Notes under the pieces: model-generated
Told to the model about the DNA's origin: nothing
The model's input: the letters and a program-made list of their open reading frames with translations, nothing else
The model's database searches: none
Source of the DNA: Chrysopilus asiliformis
Taxonomy: Eukaryota > Arthropoda > Insecta > Diptera > Rhagionidae
Direction: 5' to 3'
Length of the DNA: 64,000 nucleotides
Assembly (NCBI GenBank): GCA_964034945.1
Contig: OZ035962.1
Coordinates: 91,061,650-91,125,649 of the forward strand
Part shown: positions 9,777-20,494 of the stretch, one piece after another
Numbering within the stretch: the first letter of the stretch is position 1
Layout of the letters: every line of letters begins with the position of its first letter
Position numbers and translations under genes: made by a program

Positions 9777-12700
9777 ATGGCAAACCCACAAATTAAAATT
9801 CTCACTAGGAAAACGGAAGATACCATTCGAAATATTATACCCGAATTAAAAACCAAATCTTTACATCAACGTGTTCAGGATTACGAGACCACTAGAGCTC
9901 GAATTTTCTGTGATCGAGACGAAGTTATTCTTAAACCCAAAATAATTAAAGTTCGTGAACGCTTTAAGAACAAGCGATACTTTCATCAGCAGATAGCAGC
10001 GACTAGTCTGACTACTCAAATGGAAAATAGACCTTTTATCAAAATTTTAATAAACCACAACGAAATCGAAGGTTTACTCGACAGTGGAGCTTCGTTGAGT
10101 TGTCTCGGAAAGGGGGCGATAGATTTTTTGCAAGCCAATAACATCCCTTATGTCCAAATGTCTGCAGAGGTGAAGACAGCGGATGGTAAGAGGCAAAAGC
10201 TAATTGGTAAAGCCTGTGTTACCATTGGCTACAAAAATCAATCCAAAGCCATGCAATTATTTATCGTACCCAGTCTGTCACTTCCACTCTATCTTGGCGT
10301 CGATTTCTGGCGTACGTTCCAAATAGCTCCGGATATTATCAGTGAAATAACTACAACAGAACATAGTCCTCAAGAGTCCGACATGCACGTTTTTACGGCA
10401 CAGCAAAAACTAGAGCTCGACGAGGCAATAGCCAAATTTCCTTGCTCAACTTCTTTAGGATTAGGCCGAACGCATTTGGAGGAACATACCATTGACGTGG
10501 GTGATGTGGAACCAGTAAAACAACGACATTATCCAGTCTCTCCCGCAATTCAAGCACTTATGTACAAAGAGTTAGACCGTATGCTCCTTCTTGACGTAAT
10601 CGAAGAAAGTCAAAGTTCGTGGTCTTCACCCGTAGTACTGGTACGTAAACCGGGCAAAGATAGGTTGTGTTTAGACTCGCGTCGATTGAATAGCGTTACC
10701 AAGAAGGACGCATATCCACAGCCACATATCGAAGGTCTACTTAGCCGGTTGGAAGACACTCAATATATTTGTAGTGTCGACCTAAAAGACGCTTTTTGGC
10801 AAGTGCCTTTGGAAAAGAAATCACGAGAGCTGACAGCGTTTTCAATACCAGGTAAGCCATTATACCACTATAAGGTTATGGCTTTTGGCCTTTGTAACGC
10901 TGCGCAGCGACTCTGCCGCTTGATGGATAAGGTGATTCCACATCGTCTACGTCAATGGGTGTTTGTTTACCTGGATGATCTTTTGATCGTCTCACCAACC
11001 TTTGAGTTCATGATTGAATTGCTTAATACCGTATCCGAGCTATTGCGCCAAGCTAATTTAACAGTGAACATCACTAAATCTAAATTTGGGTATAAACAAT
11101 TAAAATATCTGGGGTATATAATTGGCAACGGCTGTCTTAAAACTGATCCAGGTAAAGTGTCAGCAATCACAACATTTCCTATACCAAAAACAGCTAAACA
11201 GACCCGTAGATTTCTCGGCATGTGTGGCTGGTATAGACGCTTTATTCAAAACTTTGCTGCACTCTCCGCACCAATAACAGATACTTTAAAAAAATCCAAA
11301 AAATTTGTATTCCCAGAAGAAGCTGTCAAGTCCTTTGAAAAGCTTAAACATGCCTTAACTTCTGCACCTGTTTTATGCCACCCTGATTATAAGAAGCAGT
11401 TCATTATTCAATGCGACGCTTCACAAGTGGGTATTGGAGGAGTTCTCTGCCAAAAGGACGACGAAGGAAATGAGCGTCCAATAGCTTTTACATCGCAGAA
11501 ATTAAATGCTGCACAGCGTAACTATTCCATCACGGAATTGGAATGTCTAGCTGCGATCTTATGTATAAAAAAATTCCGCCCCTATGTGGAGGCGCTGCCT
11601 TTTAAGGTAATAACTGACCATGCCAGCTTGAAGTGGCTCATGAGTCAGAAGGATTTCGGAGGGAGGTTGGCTCGCTGGAGTCTCAAACTTCAGTCTTATG
11701 ATTTCGAAATTGAGCACCGAAAAGGCAGTTTAAATATTGTGCCCGATACTCTTTCCAGGATGTACTTAGAAGAGATATCGTCTGATCTGGAGTTGATGGT
11801 GGATGTAGACCTAAACTCCGACCAATTTAAAACAATCGACTACCAAAATCTTATCAAATCCGTCCAGGAAAATAAGAATAAACTACCCGATGTCCAGGTA
11901 TCTGACGGGTTTGTTTATAAACGCACACACTTTAGCCGAGGTGACTCAGATACGGACGATATGAATTGGAAGTTGTGGGTTCCCGCGGGTTTGACAAGAA
12001 CTCTCATTTCTCTGGCTCATGACCCACCTCAAGCTGGACATGGTGGAATGGCCAAAACTTTAGATAGGTTGCGAAGAAAATTCTTTTGGCCAAATATGGC
12101 GGTAGAGGTCCGAGACTACATCAACTCATGTTCCACCTGTAAAGAGGCAAAAGCGCCGAATTATACTATGAAGCCAACTACGGGTAAAATTCAAATCCCA
12201 GACAGGCCTTGGCAAAGAATTTACCTTGACATCTTGGGACCATACCCCCGCTCGCAAAACGGAAATACATCTATGCTCATAGTACTCGACCAATTTACAA
12301 AATTCGTTTTGGTGAAACCACTTTACAAAGCTACCAGTCGAGCAATAATAAAATTCGTTGAAAACGAAGTATTTAATCTATTTGGTGTACCGGAACAAGC
12401 GTATACAGACAACGGTCGTCAATTTGTATCAGCTGAATTCCAAACCTTTTTAAAGACATACGGTGTCCATCATCTAAGAACCGCCGTTTACTCCCCGCAA
12501 TCCAATGCCTCCGAGAGGGTAAACAGGACTTTACTTGCAGCTATTAGGTCATTTATCGATAAAGAACATAAAAAGTGGGATAGTAACATTTCTAAAATTG
12601 TAGCATCGATCCGTAGTTCTTACCATCAGTCGATAGGAACCTCCCCATTTCAGGCCCTTTTTGGTTTAAATTGGATAGCTCACGGTAGTGAATATCCTCT

Positions 12701-13046
12701 ACTGAGAAAATTACAATCTTTGAGCGACGGAAATGTGGAAGTAATACCTCCGGATGTGCGTCTTGCGATCAGTCGACAGAAAATCAAGCAGAATTTGGAA
12801 AAAGCTGCAGCAAGTAGCTCTAAAGTTTACAATCTGCGCTCACGTGAAATCACTTTCCAACCCGGTGAAGTGATATATCGTAGAAATTTTGTATTGAGCG
12901 ACGCGACAAAGGGTATAAGCGCTAAGTTGTCAAAAAAGTTTTTAAAATGTAGGGTCACAAAGAAAGTTAGTAAAAATATGTATGGTTTAGAAGACATGAA
13001 AGGAAAACCAATAGGTATATTCCATACAAAGGATTTAAAAAGGTAA
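9777..13046 (+). CDS. pol: Pol polyprotein: protease, RT, RNase H, integrase
   Basis: 1089 codons from ATG 9777; the same frame is open back to 9657, overlapping gag in the -1 frame. Domains in order: aspartic protease with LLDSGAS (catalytic Asp102); reverse transcriptase with the first Asp335 in SVDLKDAFWQVPL and YLDD at residues 398-401; RNase H with Asp547 (QCDAS), Glu587 and Asp614 (ITDHASLKWL); integrase zinc finger H748-H755-C785-C788; integrase core Asp818, Asp878, Glu913; then a basic tail with a GPY/F-like segment and no chromodomain. It processes Gag, copies the RNA and integrates the DNA. All catalytic residues are present and there are no internal stops, so the enzyme could be functional. 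It may be made by frameshift or by separate initiation; the sequence does not decide which. Confidence 0.96.
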   Translation: MANPQIKILTRKTEDTIRNIIPELKTKSLHQRVQDYETTRARIFCDRDEVILKPKIIKVRERFKNKRYFHQQIAATSLTTQMENRPFIKILINHNEIEGLLDSGASLSCLGKGAIDFLQANNIPYVQMSAEVKTADGKRQKLIGKACVTIGYKNQSKAMQLFIVPSLSLPLYLGVDFWRTFQIAPDIISEITTTEHSPQESDMHVFTAQQKLELDEAIAKFPCSTSLGLGRTHLEEHTIDVGDVEPVKQRHYPVSPAIQALMYKELDRMLLLDVIEESQSSWSSPVVLVRKPGKDRLCLDSRRLNSVTKKDAYPQPHIEGLLSRLEDTQYICSVDLKDAFWQVPLEKKSRELTAFSIPGKPLYHYKVMAFGLCNAAQRLCRLMDKVIPHRLRQWVFVYLDDLLIVSPTFEFMIELLNTVSELLRQANLTVNITKSKFGYKQLKYLGYIIGNGCLKTDPGKVSAITTFPIPKTAKQTRRFLGMCGWYRRFIQNFAALSAPITDTLKKSKKFVFPEEAVKSFEKLKHALTSAPVLCHPDYKKQFIIQCDASQVGIGGVLCQKDDEGNERPIAFTSQKLNAAQRNYSITELECLAAILCIKKFRPYVEALPFKVITDHASLKWLMSQKDFGGRLARWSLKLQSYDFEIEHRKGSLNIVPDTLSRMYLEEISSDLELMVDVDLNSDQFKTIDYQNLIKSVQENKNKLPDVQVSDGFVYKRTHFSRGDSDTDDMNWKLWVPAGLTRTLISLAHDPPQAGHGGMAKTLDRLRRKFFWPNMAVEVRDYINSCSTCKEAKAPNYTMKPTTGKIQIPDRPWQRIYLDILGPYPRSQNGNTSMLIVLDQFTKFVLVKPLYKATSRAIIKFVENEVFNLFGVPEQAYTDNGRQFVSAEFQTFLKTYGVHHLRTAVYSPQSNASERVNRTLLAAIRSFIDKEHKKWDSNISKIVASIRSSYHQSIGTSPFQALFGLNWIAHGSEYPLLRKLQSLSDGNVEVIPPDVRLAISRQKIKQNLEKAAASSSKVYNLRSREITFQPGEVIYRRNFVLSDATKGISAKLSKKFLKCRVTKKVSKNMYGLEDMKGKPIGIFHTKDLKR

Positions 13047-13537
13047 TAGCAAAACTTATGAAATTGAGTCCTTTTTTTTTGTACACTACGAGTACAGCAA
13101 AGATACAAGATCATAGAAAGTTTGAGTTTTTTTTAGTTTAGTTGTCGCAAAACACTGATGGTATCGATACTTAATAAACTCTATTTAGTCGAGATTTTCT
13201 TTGAATTTTTTTATTAGTTTAAACTAATGGAATGCACGATTAGTTAGCTTTTGAAAATGTTCTATATAGCAGCATTTAGTTGCTTTAAATATCCATTTTT
13301 ATGTTTAGGTAGATTTAGTTTCATTTAAGATAAATTTATTAAATTAAATTTATTAAATTAGCTACTTGTACGTCGCCCAGATAATGTACAAAATTTGTTC
13401 AATTATAATTGAAGGTATTTATAGATTTACGTTTAAGTAGATTTTGAATTATCTTTAGGTTAGTGTAGTTTCTTTACCGATGCTTCCTTTTTTTTCAACT
13501 ACTTGATACAACATGCATTCGTCTCACGTAGTTGTGC
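13047..13537 (+). other. Spacer between pol and 3' LTR; no env
   Basis: 491 bases with no ORF of useful size, so an envelope gene such as that reported for Osvaldo is absent. The usual polypurine tract directly before the 3' LTR is not visible: the bases just upstream read CACGTAGTTGTGC. The nearest homopolymeric stretch is a pyrimidine run near 13485-13497. Confidence 0.8.
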
Positions 13538-15564
13538 TGTTATGTACGCATCTTGGCCAAAAATAATTTATATAAATATATTTAGTTGTGGAGGACGAAT
13601 TGTCGTAATGATGCCGATCAGGCACTCTAAAAATTTGTCCTAAAATTTAAACAAGAGTGAGTTCAATCCGATTAATCCCCAAAAGGTGGGCCAGATCACT
13701 TTAGGACATTTTGATAAATTTGGGGAATCGGACTGTCTTCATAGAGCGTTTCAAAACTCTCTTTCTTTTTCCTGTTGGTCGGCGAACAGAGTGCTGTGTT
13801 TTCGAGGAGATCGTTGAAATGATCAAAAAAAACCACGTTGATCCCGATCAAGTAGCGATCACATTTTTTTTTCTTTCGTAATTGGGCAATCTTGAATGAG
13901 AATAAGTTTAATTCATCTCAATTTATATTAAAAACCAGCGAAAAGAGGTAATGTACGATCGAATTCTTTAAAGGGCCGAATTATCTAGAACAAGAATCTG
14001 GATTTTCTTTTTCTAGGGACACGCGGTGAAACACAGCACCCACTTGTTTTGAGACCGATCCAACTTCATCATTTATTATCAGCGTCGACCAGATTTTTTT
14101 TATTGACCATAAAAATCTATTGTCGCCCGAAGTTGCTCGCACTGATTTTGTGCCCAGCTGATCCAGTGCTCTTTCGATCAATTATACCGCTTCATTTCTT
14201 TGCTAGTGTAACTAGCAAAAGAAACGCAAAATTTTCTCGGTCGAATTAGCATCTCGCCAAGACCACCGTTCACTGCTAAAGCTAATAGAAATTGCTTCAC
14301 TTAGTGCTAACATTGAGTTAGCGAAAAAGGAGCATCATCCAAAAATCTTGGAAAGAAGACTTTCATAATTAGCAGCTACATTCCTTCCGGGAGAATCGCA
14401 ACTTCGTCCGAGGGGGCTAGGACGTCGTATTCCGAATTAACATCAGGCAGACCAGTTAAAATTTACTCATCAGTCACAGATCGAAATCCAGTGAAATCTC
14501 GGTCATCCTAAAATAGGGAAGTGTAGTCTGTTCTAATTTAATTCAAAACTTTGGATTGTGAGAATTTTTCTTTAAGTGTCAAAAATTTCTTATTTTTTTA
14601 GCGTGAAATTTTTATAAGTTTATTCGCAAGAAAAGGTCATCAGCAGCAGATGTGCACATCAGCGCTGGACGCATAAAAAAAAAATCAAAAAAAAAAAAAA
14701 TATCATGGTAATTGATAAAAAGGAAAATTCAAGGTAAAATTTTTTTTTATTCTAACAAAAAAAAAACCATTCAAAATTCGTTTCACAGGCTTTAAAAGAA
14801 ATTGTGTATTTGTGTACAAGTGTAAAATAGATTACATTAGTGAAAAATCATTAGTCATGAAAAATAGAATAAATTAAATTCTTTTAATTCTTCTACCAGT
14901 GAAGCGAATATTGATTTTTTTTTTTTAGTTCAGTTTATCTCCTTAGTATGATAGTTCTATAATTTAAAAGAAAACATATTAAATAGTAACTTATAAGAAT
15001 TGTTGAGTCATTTATTGTCGCCTGTTGCATTTAGCCACAGGAAAATTAGGCTTTCAAAAGTAATTGGTATGGATCTTTTATAGTGTCGCTAAATTTTGAA
15101 TAAAAACAAAAGGATTTGTAATTCTTTATATGAGCAAAAACGCGTGGTTTGTTTTAATATCGTTAATGTTAGTATTTCTTTTTCGTCCTCTCAGCCGTTT
15201 AGTGTGTGTGTGTGTTAGGATTTCTTAAACTGTCAATATTTCAATCGTTACATCATGCCAGTGAATCGATGCTTCAATGCTATGGTAATGATTCGCGAAT
15301 TATGGTAATTTGAAAGTAATCAATTAGGGGAACAGTGCGGAAAGGCGCGATGAAGGAATGAATACCATTGAATAATTGGGCACAGGTAGGGCATGTTCCG
15401 GCAAAGATTCTGGAGGCGAAAATCCACCCCAACCCTGAGCTAAGCCGAGCGAACATCTTGTGTGCCTGCTTCAGGAATTTAGCCGGAGGTTGAGAAATCT
15501 TTCGAGGTTTCACAATCTATGCTCACATGTCCTTAACGGACATCAAAAAGGGGTGAGCATAACA
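13538..15564 (+). repeat. 3' long terminal repeat (2027 bp)
   Basis: By eye this copy differs from the 5' LTR only by one A in a poly-A run (15 versus 14, near 14687-14700) and by one TG unit in the microsatellite at about 15203. I saw no substitutions in the stretches compared. It ends ATAACA followed by the GTAT target duplication. Near-identity of LTRs, which are identical at insertion, implies a very recent event. Confidence 0.95.
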
Positions 15565-15756
15565 GTATTCAAGGTTTTTTCCCGAATATTTCGATGAAAT
15601 TTAGTACCACCGTCACAGTACCAAACACCCTTCCCCCCTCCCCCTTCTCCCTTCCCGCTTTCCCCTTCCCCCAATAACCGTAACCAAATAAGTGTCACGA
15701 ATTCACTGAACAGCTCCGAAAGCTCAATCGAATTTTCTATTTTTCCGAACTATTGC

Positions 15757-16513
15757 GTTTGTATCGGGGAGAGGATAAGGAATGGTCCAACTGGATTTTG
15801 ATGTATGGAACGGTTATATAAAATCATATTCTAAACACATTTTATCTCTATAAACTTTTCGATACAATGCACAGTTTTCGAGAAGACAGAAAAAAATATT
15901 CCATTCGTATGGGAGAGGGGGAAGCAGTGGTCCAACTGAGTTTTAATGTATGGAAAATTATGTAAAATCCCATTCTAAACACATTTTATTTTTATAATTT
16001 TTTCAATATGACTCGCCGTTTTCGAGAAAATTGCAAAAAACCGTTTCGTTTGTACGGGGGGAGGGGGAAGGAATGGTCCAATTTTGCCGGTTGAAGAACT
16101 TAGCCTAGCTATTTACGAGAAACCGAACTGTACCACATTTCAAGTGTTTAGCTCAATCCTTTCGAAAGCTATGGTGTTCACGTACAGACAGACGGACAGA
16201 CATGCGGAAATTAAAATCTTTTGTCATCCCTAAAGGTCTGTGTCCACATGGAAGTTTATTTGCACAAGTCGCTTTTAGCAGAGACTTCTGGAAGTTTTTC
16301 CCGTGGAAACACTAACTGCAAGTGAACTTTCAGAAGTTGTGACACCAGAAATCTCTTCTAGAAGCGACTTCTGCAAATAAACTTCCATGTGGACACAGGC
16401 CTTTACACCCTGTTGTAGCTCATTTTTGTGTCCGTTTATTGGTTCGATTCGTTACAAAAGGTATTCTAAATTTAATGTACTTCTATATGATATATCATAT
16501 ACAGTATAATTAT
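15757..16513 (-). mobile_element. INE-1/DINE-1-like Helentron copy, with tandem units and a MITE insertion
   Basis: Read on the minus strand it begins at the palindromic end (TATACTGTATATGATAT...) near 16513. It continues through GTTACAAA, a GTCCGTCTGTCTGT run, a block common to all copies and then three units of about 145 bp that start GTAT/GTAC-GGGGAG at 15761, 15907 and 16052. This order (TATAC start, short hairpin, GTCTGTCC microsatellite, core) is that of Drosophila INE-1/DINE-1. It is interrupted by a 171-bp MITE at 16233-16403. The 3' terminal hairpin end is not evident. Confidence 0.6.
16233..16403. mobile_element. 171-bp MITE with about 57-bp inverted repeats, TA target site
   Basis: The ends read AAGGTCTGTGTCCACATGG and AAGGCCTGTGTCCACATGG, and the similarity continues for about 57 bases from each end, so nearly the whole element folds back. 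It is flanked by TA on both sides (16231-16232 and 16404-16405), and other INE-1-like copies show the uninterrupted site (CATCCCTAACACCCTG). TA duplication points to the Tc1/mariner superfamily. Confidence 0.85.
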
Positions 16514-18089
16514 ACTTGAAATATTACCAACTGAAATTAAGAAGATACTTTTCTACACATTTTTATTTTATAACCATTGAGGCTGTCTTCATTGCCGGGT
16601 CTTTCATTTCCGTCATTCGAAATTCACAGTTCCATTGCTGTCCTTGTACTTTAAGAGCTCAGTCATATAGTCAGTCAATGGTTTCATATCCTTTTCTGGA
16701 CAGAATAGACATTCACAGCGCATTGATCAAAGAAAAAAAGCCATGACCAGCGAATCCTCCCTGCCAATGCTCGTAAAACAGTTTCCGGGAGTAATCTTTT
16801 TTTAATATGTTTATATAAGCAGAGACTTAACAATTTAGAGGGCCTTAGAGAGCTGCTTTTATTGCATGCAGGATTTTCCATACAAACATTATACAACAAC
16901 AAATGGCATATAGATATCTCCTTGAAGCCAGTCAGAAACCATAACCAAACGAAAGAAGACCTTAAACTTTAACCAACTTCGTACATATCTTGACTAATGT
17001 GAGTATTCTATTCATATATATATATATATCTCTTAGTTTAGTGGTAGTCGTTATATGTCCTTATATCTGGAAATCTCTCGATTCTGAAATAGGTTCGATG
17101 AGAACACAAATAGAGCTATAGATTGCTACAGATATGTCCTATTTCTTGTTTTTTTTTCCTAGCAAAAGAGAGCCCCAAATGTTGACTATATTTGCATTTA
17201 TTACTTTTACTGGTTTTAACGGAAAGGATCCCTTCGAATAGACGAATATAAGATTGCCCATCCATACTAGACATTTATTCTGTATCATATTCGTCCTTTT
17301 TTTATTTTCGTTCTCCCTCTGATTATGTCTTAAGGCGAAGAGAAAAGATTCCAATTGGATATATGTATCTTTTGTAGCAAAACTGATACTGAACTCCACT
17401 TAACTTTAGCTAGAAGTGAAACAGTTCTTCACCATACCAAAGACGCGTATATGTTGATCTGAATCTATATAGTCAAGGGATATTGAAGATTCAAGTTTTG
17501 CCAGTGTCTGCGTGTATAATTTCGTTTTTAGGATATTTATGGATGCGGTATTTTGGGTGTTATTGCAAATGACGATCTTTTTATGGCTGCTCTGATAACA
17601 GATGATGTTGTTGAGTGGTTTTAAGGATACCAATCACTGTTGTTTTTCGACTAATATGACTTGGCTGTTATTTCTATAATGCAAGACGAAGATATGCCAA
17701 CCATTCAAAATGGGGGCGATGGCGATGGTAAACTGAATGTGCGAAATCCTCTGACATTGTTAGATAGTCATCGTTTTCGAAAATTGGGGCAAGTGGAAAA
17801 TTAACATTTTATAGGGACAATTCATGAGTTTATGTTATTTATTGTTGTGTAAAATGATGCCACCTAATTCCACAATATATTTTGGGGATTTACTTCTAAC
17901 GTAAATTTAACGGTTATTAGCAAATAATTTATATGTATGATTTTCACATTTACACACAAGGACATTCTCACAAGATAGCGTCGCAATTAAATAAGTTTTT
18001 TTCCCAAAAAAAGTATATATTTTTGTTGATTATGTATTTAAAAAAAACACCGATAGGATATTCGATTTAATTGTAAAAATACATAGCCT
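16514..18089. other. AT-rich DNA without a recognised gene
   Basis: Includes a short TA microsatellite near 17015-17030. Short open frames on both strands have no recognisable motif and no supporting context. Confidence 0.4.
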
Positions 18090-18376
18090 TTTTAAAAAGC
18101 TTTTATTTAGCTGATTTTCGTATCTGTTAGTTTGTTTGTCTGTCAGGGTCAAATCTTGGAATCTAATTTTGGTCCACTTCCACTCAACTGCTTAACTCCA
18201 AATTTTGCACACATACGTAAGTCCGACGACAATACAATATTTTACCTATTTCGTCCTTGTAAATATAAGGGTACGTCCTGTAACGATAACGTGATTATCC
18301 TTTTCCTAAAATTTTCCAGAAAAAATCAAAATACATCAAAATTCAATCAGGCCATTCCTACTTCAACCTCTATAAA
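18090..18376 (+). repeat. Dispersed repeat family B, copy 2
   Basis: Same ordered blocks as at 2510: AAAAGCTTTTATTTAGCT, TTTGTCTGTCAGGGTCAAATC, CAAATTTTGCACACATACGT, GTCCGACGACAATACAAT and CGTGATTATCC. It is directly followed by a MITE. An open frame running through both (18132-18536) is therefore a repeat artefact. Confidence 0.6.
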
Positions 18377-18601
18377 CCCAATTGACCAATGTTGGAATTT
18401 TTGTACCGTGTCCAAATATACCACGCAATTTTTCTTTATAGAATATTTGTGGGAACATTTGGAATTATGGACGTTATGGTACAAAAAGGACCATTTTCAC
18501 AGGAAAAATCTTGGATTTCCAGTCAAAATTCCCTAAAACGTACCTTCGGTACAAGATGATTGGAAATCCAATTGGTTTTCCAACCAATTTGGTCAATTGG
18601 G
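18377..18601. mobile_element. MITE with CCCAATTGACCAA ends, copy 1
   Basis: It begins CCCAATTGACCAAT and ends with the inverse, ATTTGGTCAATTGGG. The interior is rich in short palindromes and matches the element at 33945-34205 over nearly its full length (shared words GGAATTTTTGTACCGTG, TGGATTTCCAGTCAAAATTCC and GATTGGAAATCCAATTGG). No clear target duplication and no coding capacity. Confidence 0.7.
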
Positions 18602-19077
18602 AAACTTCAACATATTTTTTTTTGTTGCAAAAGCAGTAAAAAAGTATTTTAAAGCCTGTTCACATTGGTTGAAATAGTCCGCCTAATTCTGACAGAAACT
18701 GGCAACATTAGGGCAAGGTGAGGAAGTGGGGCTCAGAACATGGTCTTAGAATACAACAAAGGTTACAGAAAAGATAAGATAACTAAAGACAAACAATAAC
18801 ATAATTTTTCATAGAACTTTTAAATTGTATGAAAATAACTCACGACGAATTATGAATCTCAATTAAGTAACGCTTGCAGTTTAAACATGTAGGGACAGCG
18901 GTTAATTAAAAAAAGAGATCTCTTCTCGTTGAAGGCTTTATTACGAATGAATAATACAATTCTTCTTGTTTGCCCCATCGACACAATAACCCAAAAGACT
19001 TGTATTCTATACCAACAGATAATACTTTAACTTTGCCTACAAACATTTTTATTGATTTTTTAACAGTTAAGCATCAA
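18602..19077. other. AT-rich DNA, no feature recognised
   Basis: Nothing beyond short chance open frames was seen. Confidence 0.4.
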
Positions 19078-19370
19078 AATATAAGGAAAAATATTTTTTT
19101 ACAGGGCAGGCTAAAGATTCCATTTCCAAAAGTTCTTTTATGTTTCCAATCTTTATTTACCTAATCTTTGGTTACAAGTTGGGAAAGCAAGGGGGAACTG
19201 CATAGGGGGAAATGAGTGGTCAGATTGGATTTGGATGTATGGAACGGTTATGTAAAATCATATTCTAAACACATTTGATATTTATAAATTTTTCGATACG
19301 ATACACAGTTTTCGAGAAAATTGCAAAAAACTGTTTCGTTTGTATTTGGTTACAAGTTGGGAAAGCAAGG
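19078..19370 (-). mobile_element. INE-1-like fragment
   Basis: Shares with the fuller copy at 20577-21196 the blocks ATATAAGGAAAAATA, CTAATCTTTGGTTACAAG, GGTTATGTAAAATCATATTC, AATTTTTCGATACGAT and TTTCGAGAAAATTG. The palindromic end and the GTCTGTCC run are missing. A GGTTACAAGTTGGGAAAGCAAG word is duplicated at its two edges (about 19170 and 19348). Confidence 0.55.
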
Positions 19371-20494
19371 AGGAACTTGTGTCTTGTATTTCCGAATAAA
19401 AAAATTCTTTGTGGGCGCCCGAATTTCAAAGCCTGCACAAAACTCAAGAATATCAATTTATTGGTTTCAAAGACCGAAAATTCGCGTGACGTATGTTTTG
19501 GACAACCCTTAAACTCAAAAAAGATAGTTTTTCAGAGAATTTTTCTAAACCCCTTTATTAGCTTTCCAATCGAATCTAAAGATTCTTTCACCTTAAATTC
19601 TATAAGTACAGTAAGTAATTGAAATAATTAGCTTTTGTTTCTTAAATCCGATTGAAAACATTTTCCACTAAATGTTACAAATCAAACATATTACGGGAGC
19701 TAAAGCTACCATGAGTGCAATCAATTCAAACACCTGAACTTCACAACTAAACTAACTTCAATTCCCAGTGAATTGAAATTGAAAATCCGACGCCTTCGGT
19801 GTGAAGTGTGCCAAAATATCAAACCAAGCGGCAAATCCGCTTTTAACTCAAAAGTCTGTTTGCCTTTCTTGCTCCCATCCCTTCAGTTCATCGTGTGTTC
19901 ATGAAGAGAAACTCTTCCCTACTATTTGCTACCACAGCTTAATAAAAAGGGCAACAAACACGTGGTCGGCTGCAGCACCTGTCACCTCACATGACAATCA
20001 GACATGCTGCACTTGCTGCCCTTGCCGTTTGATCCCCTCATCCAGTAAACTATCCCGCAAGCCTATAGGATTTGTTAGTAGGGCTGACGACCGACAGCGC
20101 TTGGTGCATTGCACACACATTGCCCATTCCCTTTTCGAAGAAGTGTTTTTTATTGTGAACTCCAGTCTATTTGCCCGTCAAATATAAATAAAATGAAATT
20201 CAACACATGCGAGAACTAAATACATTCACTAATATGAGGGTATTTACTTAAATTTATTTATATGTGATTTAGTCGTGTGTCTACGTCTGGATATCCTGGC
20301 GATAGTTTGGTACACGTTTCTATCTACAAAGTTATATCAGTGAATGATAGGAGCGATTAAACTATTGAAAAAGCTGTCCAAACATTCATGTTATATTGAG
20401 CTAACCGTCTGATGGATGCTTTAGACTGTGAATTTATGCAGGTGGCCGGGTGCAATACGGAAACTCAGTGTAATGTCGGCCGGTTACCTACGCA
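19371..20494. other. Non-coding DNA, partly more GC-rich
   Basis: A 128-codon open frame spans 19801-20187 but opens with GTG and has a low-complexity Cys/Ser/Pro composition, so I do not call it a gene. No repeats were recognised. Confidence 0.4.

Larger units (their letters stand above)
4755..15564 (+). mobile_element. Full-length Ty3/gypsy LTR retrotransposon (Ulysses/Osvaldo-like)
   Basis: Two direct repeats of 2030 and 2027 bp bound the element and begin TGTTAT and end ATAACA, a 6-bp inverted terminus with canonical TG...CA. The flanks carry the same 4 bases, GTAT (4751-4754 and 15565-15568), as expected for Ty3/gypsy integration. In order it holds 5' LTR, tRNA-Lys-type primer site, a 1.2-kb leader, gag, pol in the order protease-RT-RNase H-integrase (diagnostic of Ty3/gypsy), a 0.49-kb spacer without env, and 3' LTR. 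The total length of 10.8 kb, very long LTRs and a tRNA-Lys primer match what I recall of Drosophila Ulysses and its relative Osvaldo. The family name is by analogy. Both ORFs are uninterrupted and the LTRs are nearly identical, so the copy is young. Confidence 0.95.

Noticed and set aside
4755..15564. Infectious retrovirus (errantivirus) rather than a retrotransposon
   Set aside because: No env-like ORF lies between pol and the 3' LTR; that interval is only 491 bases and closed in all frames.
18132..18536. 134-codon open frame
   Set aside because: It spans the junction of repeat family B and a MITE, so it cannot be a conserved gene.
19801..20187. 128-codon Cys/Ser-rich frame as a secreted peptide
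   Set aside because: It begins with GTG, has no signal peptide and shows no regular cysteine spacing.
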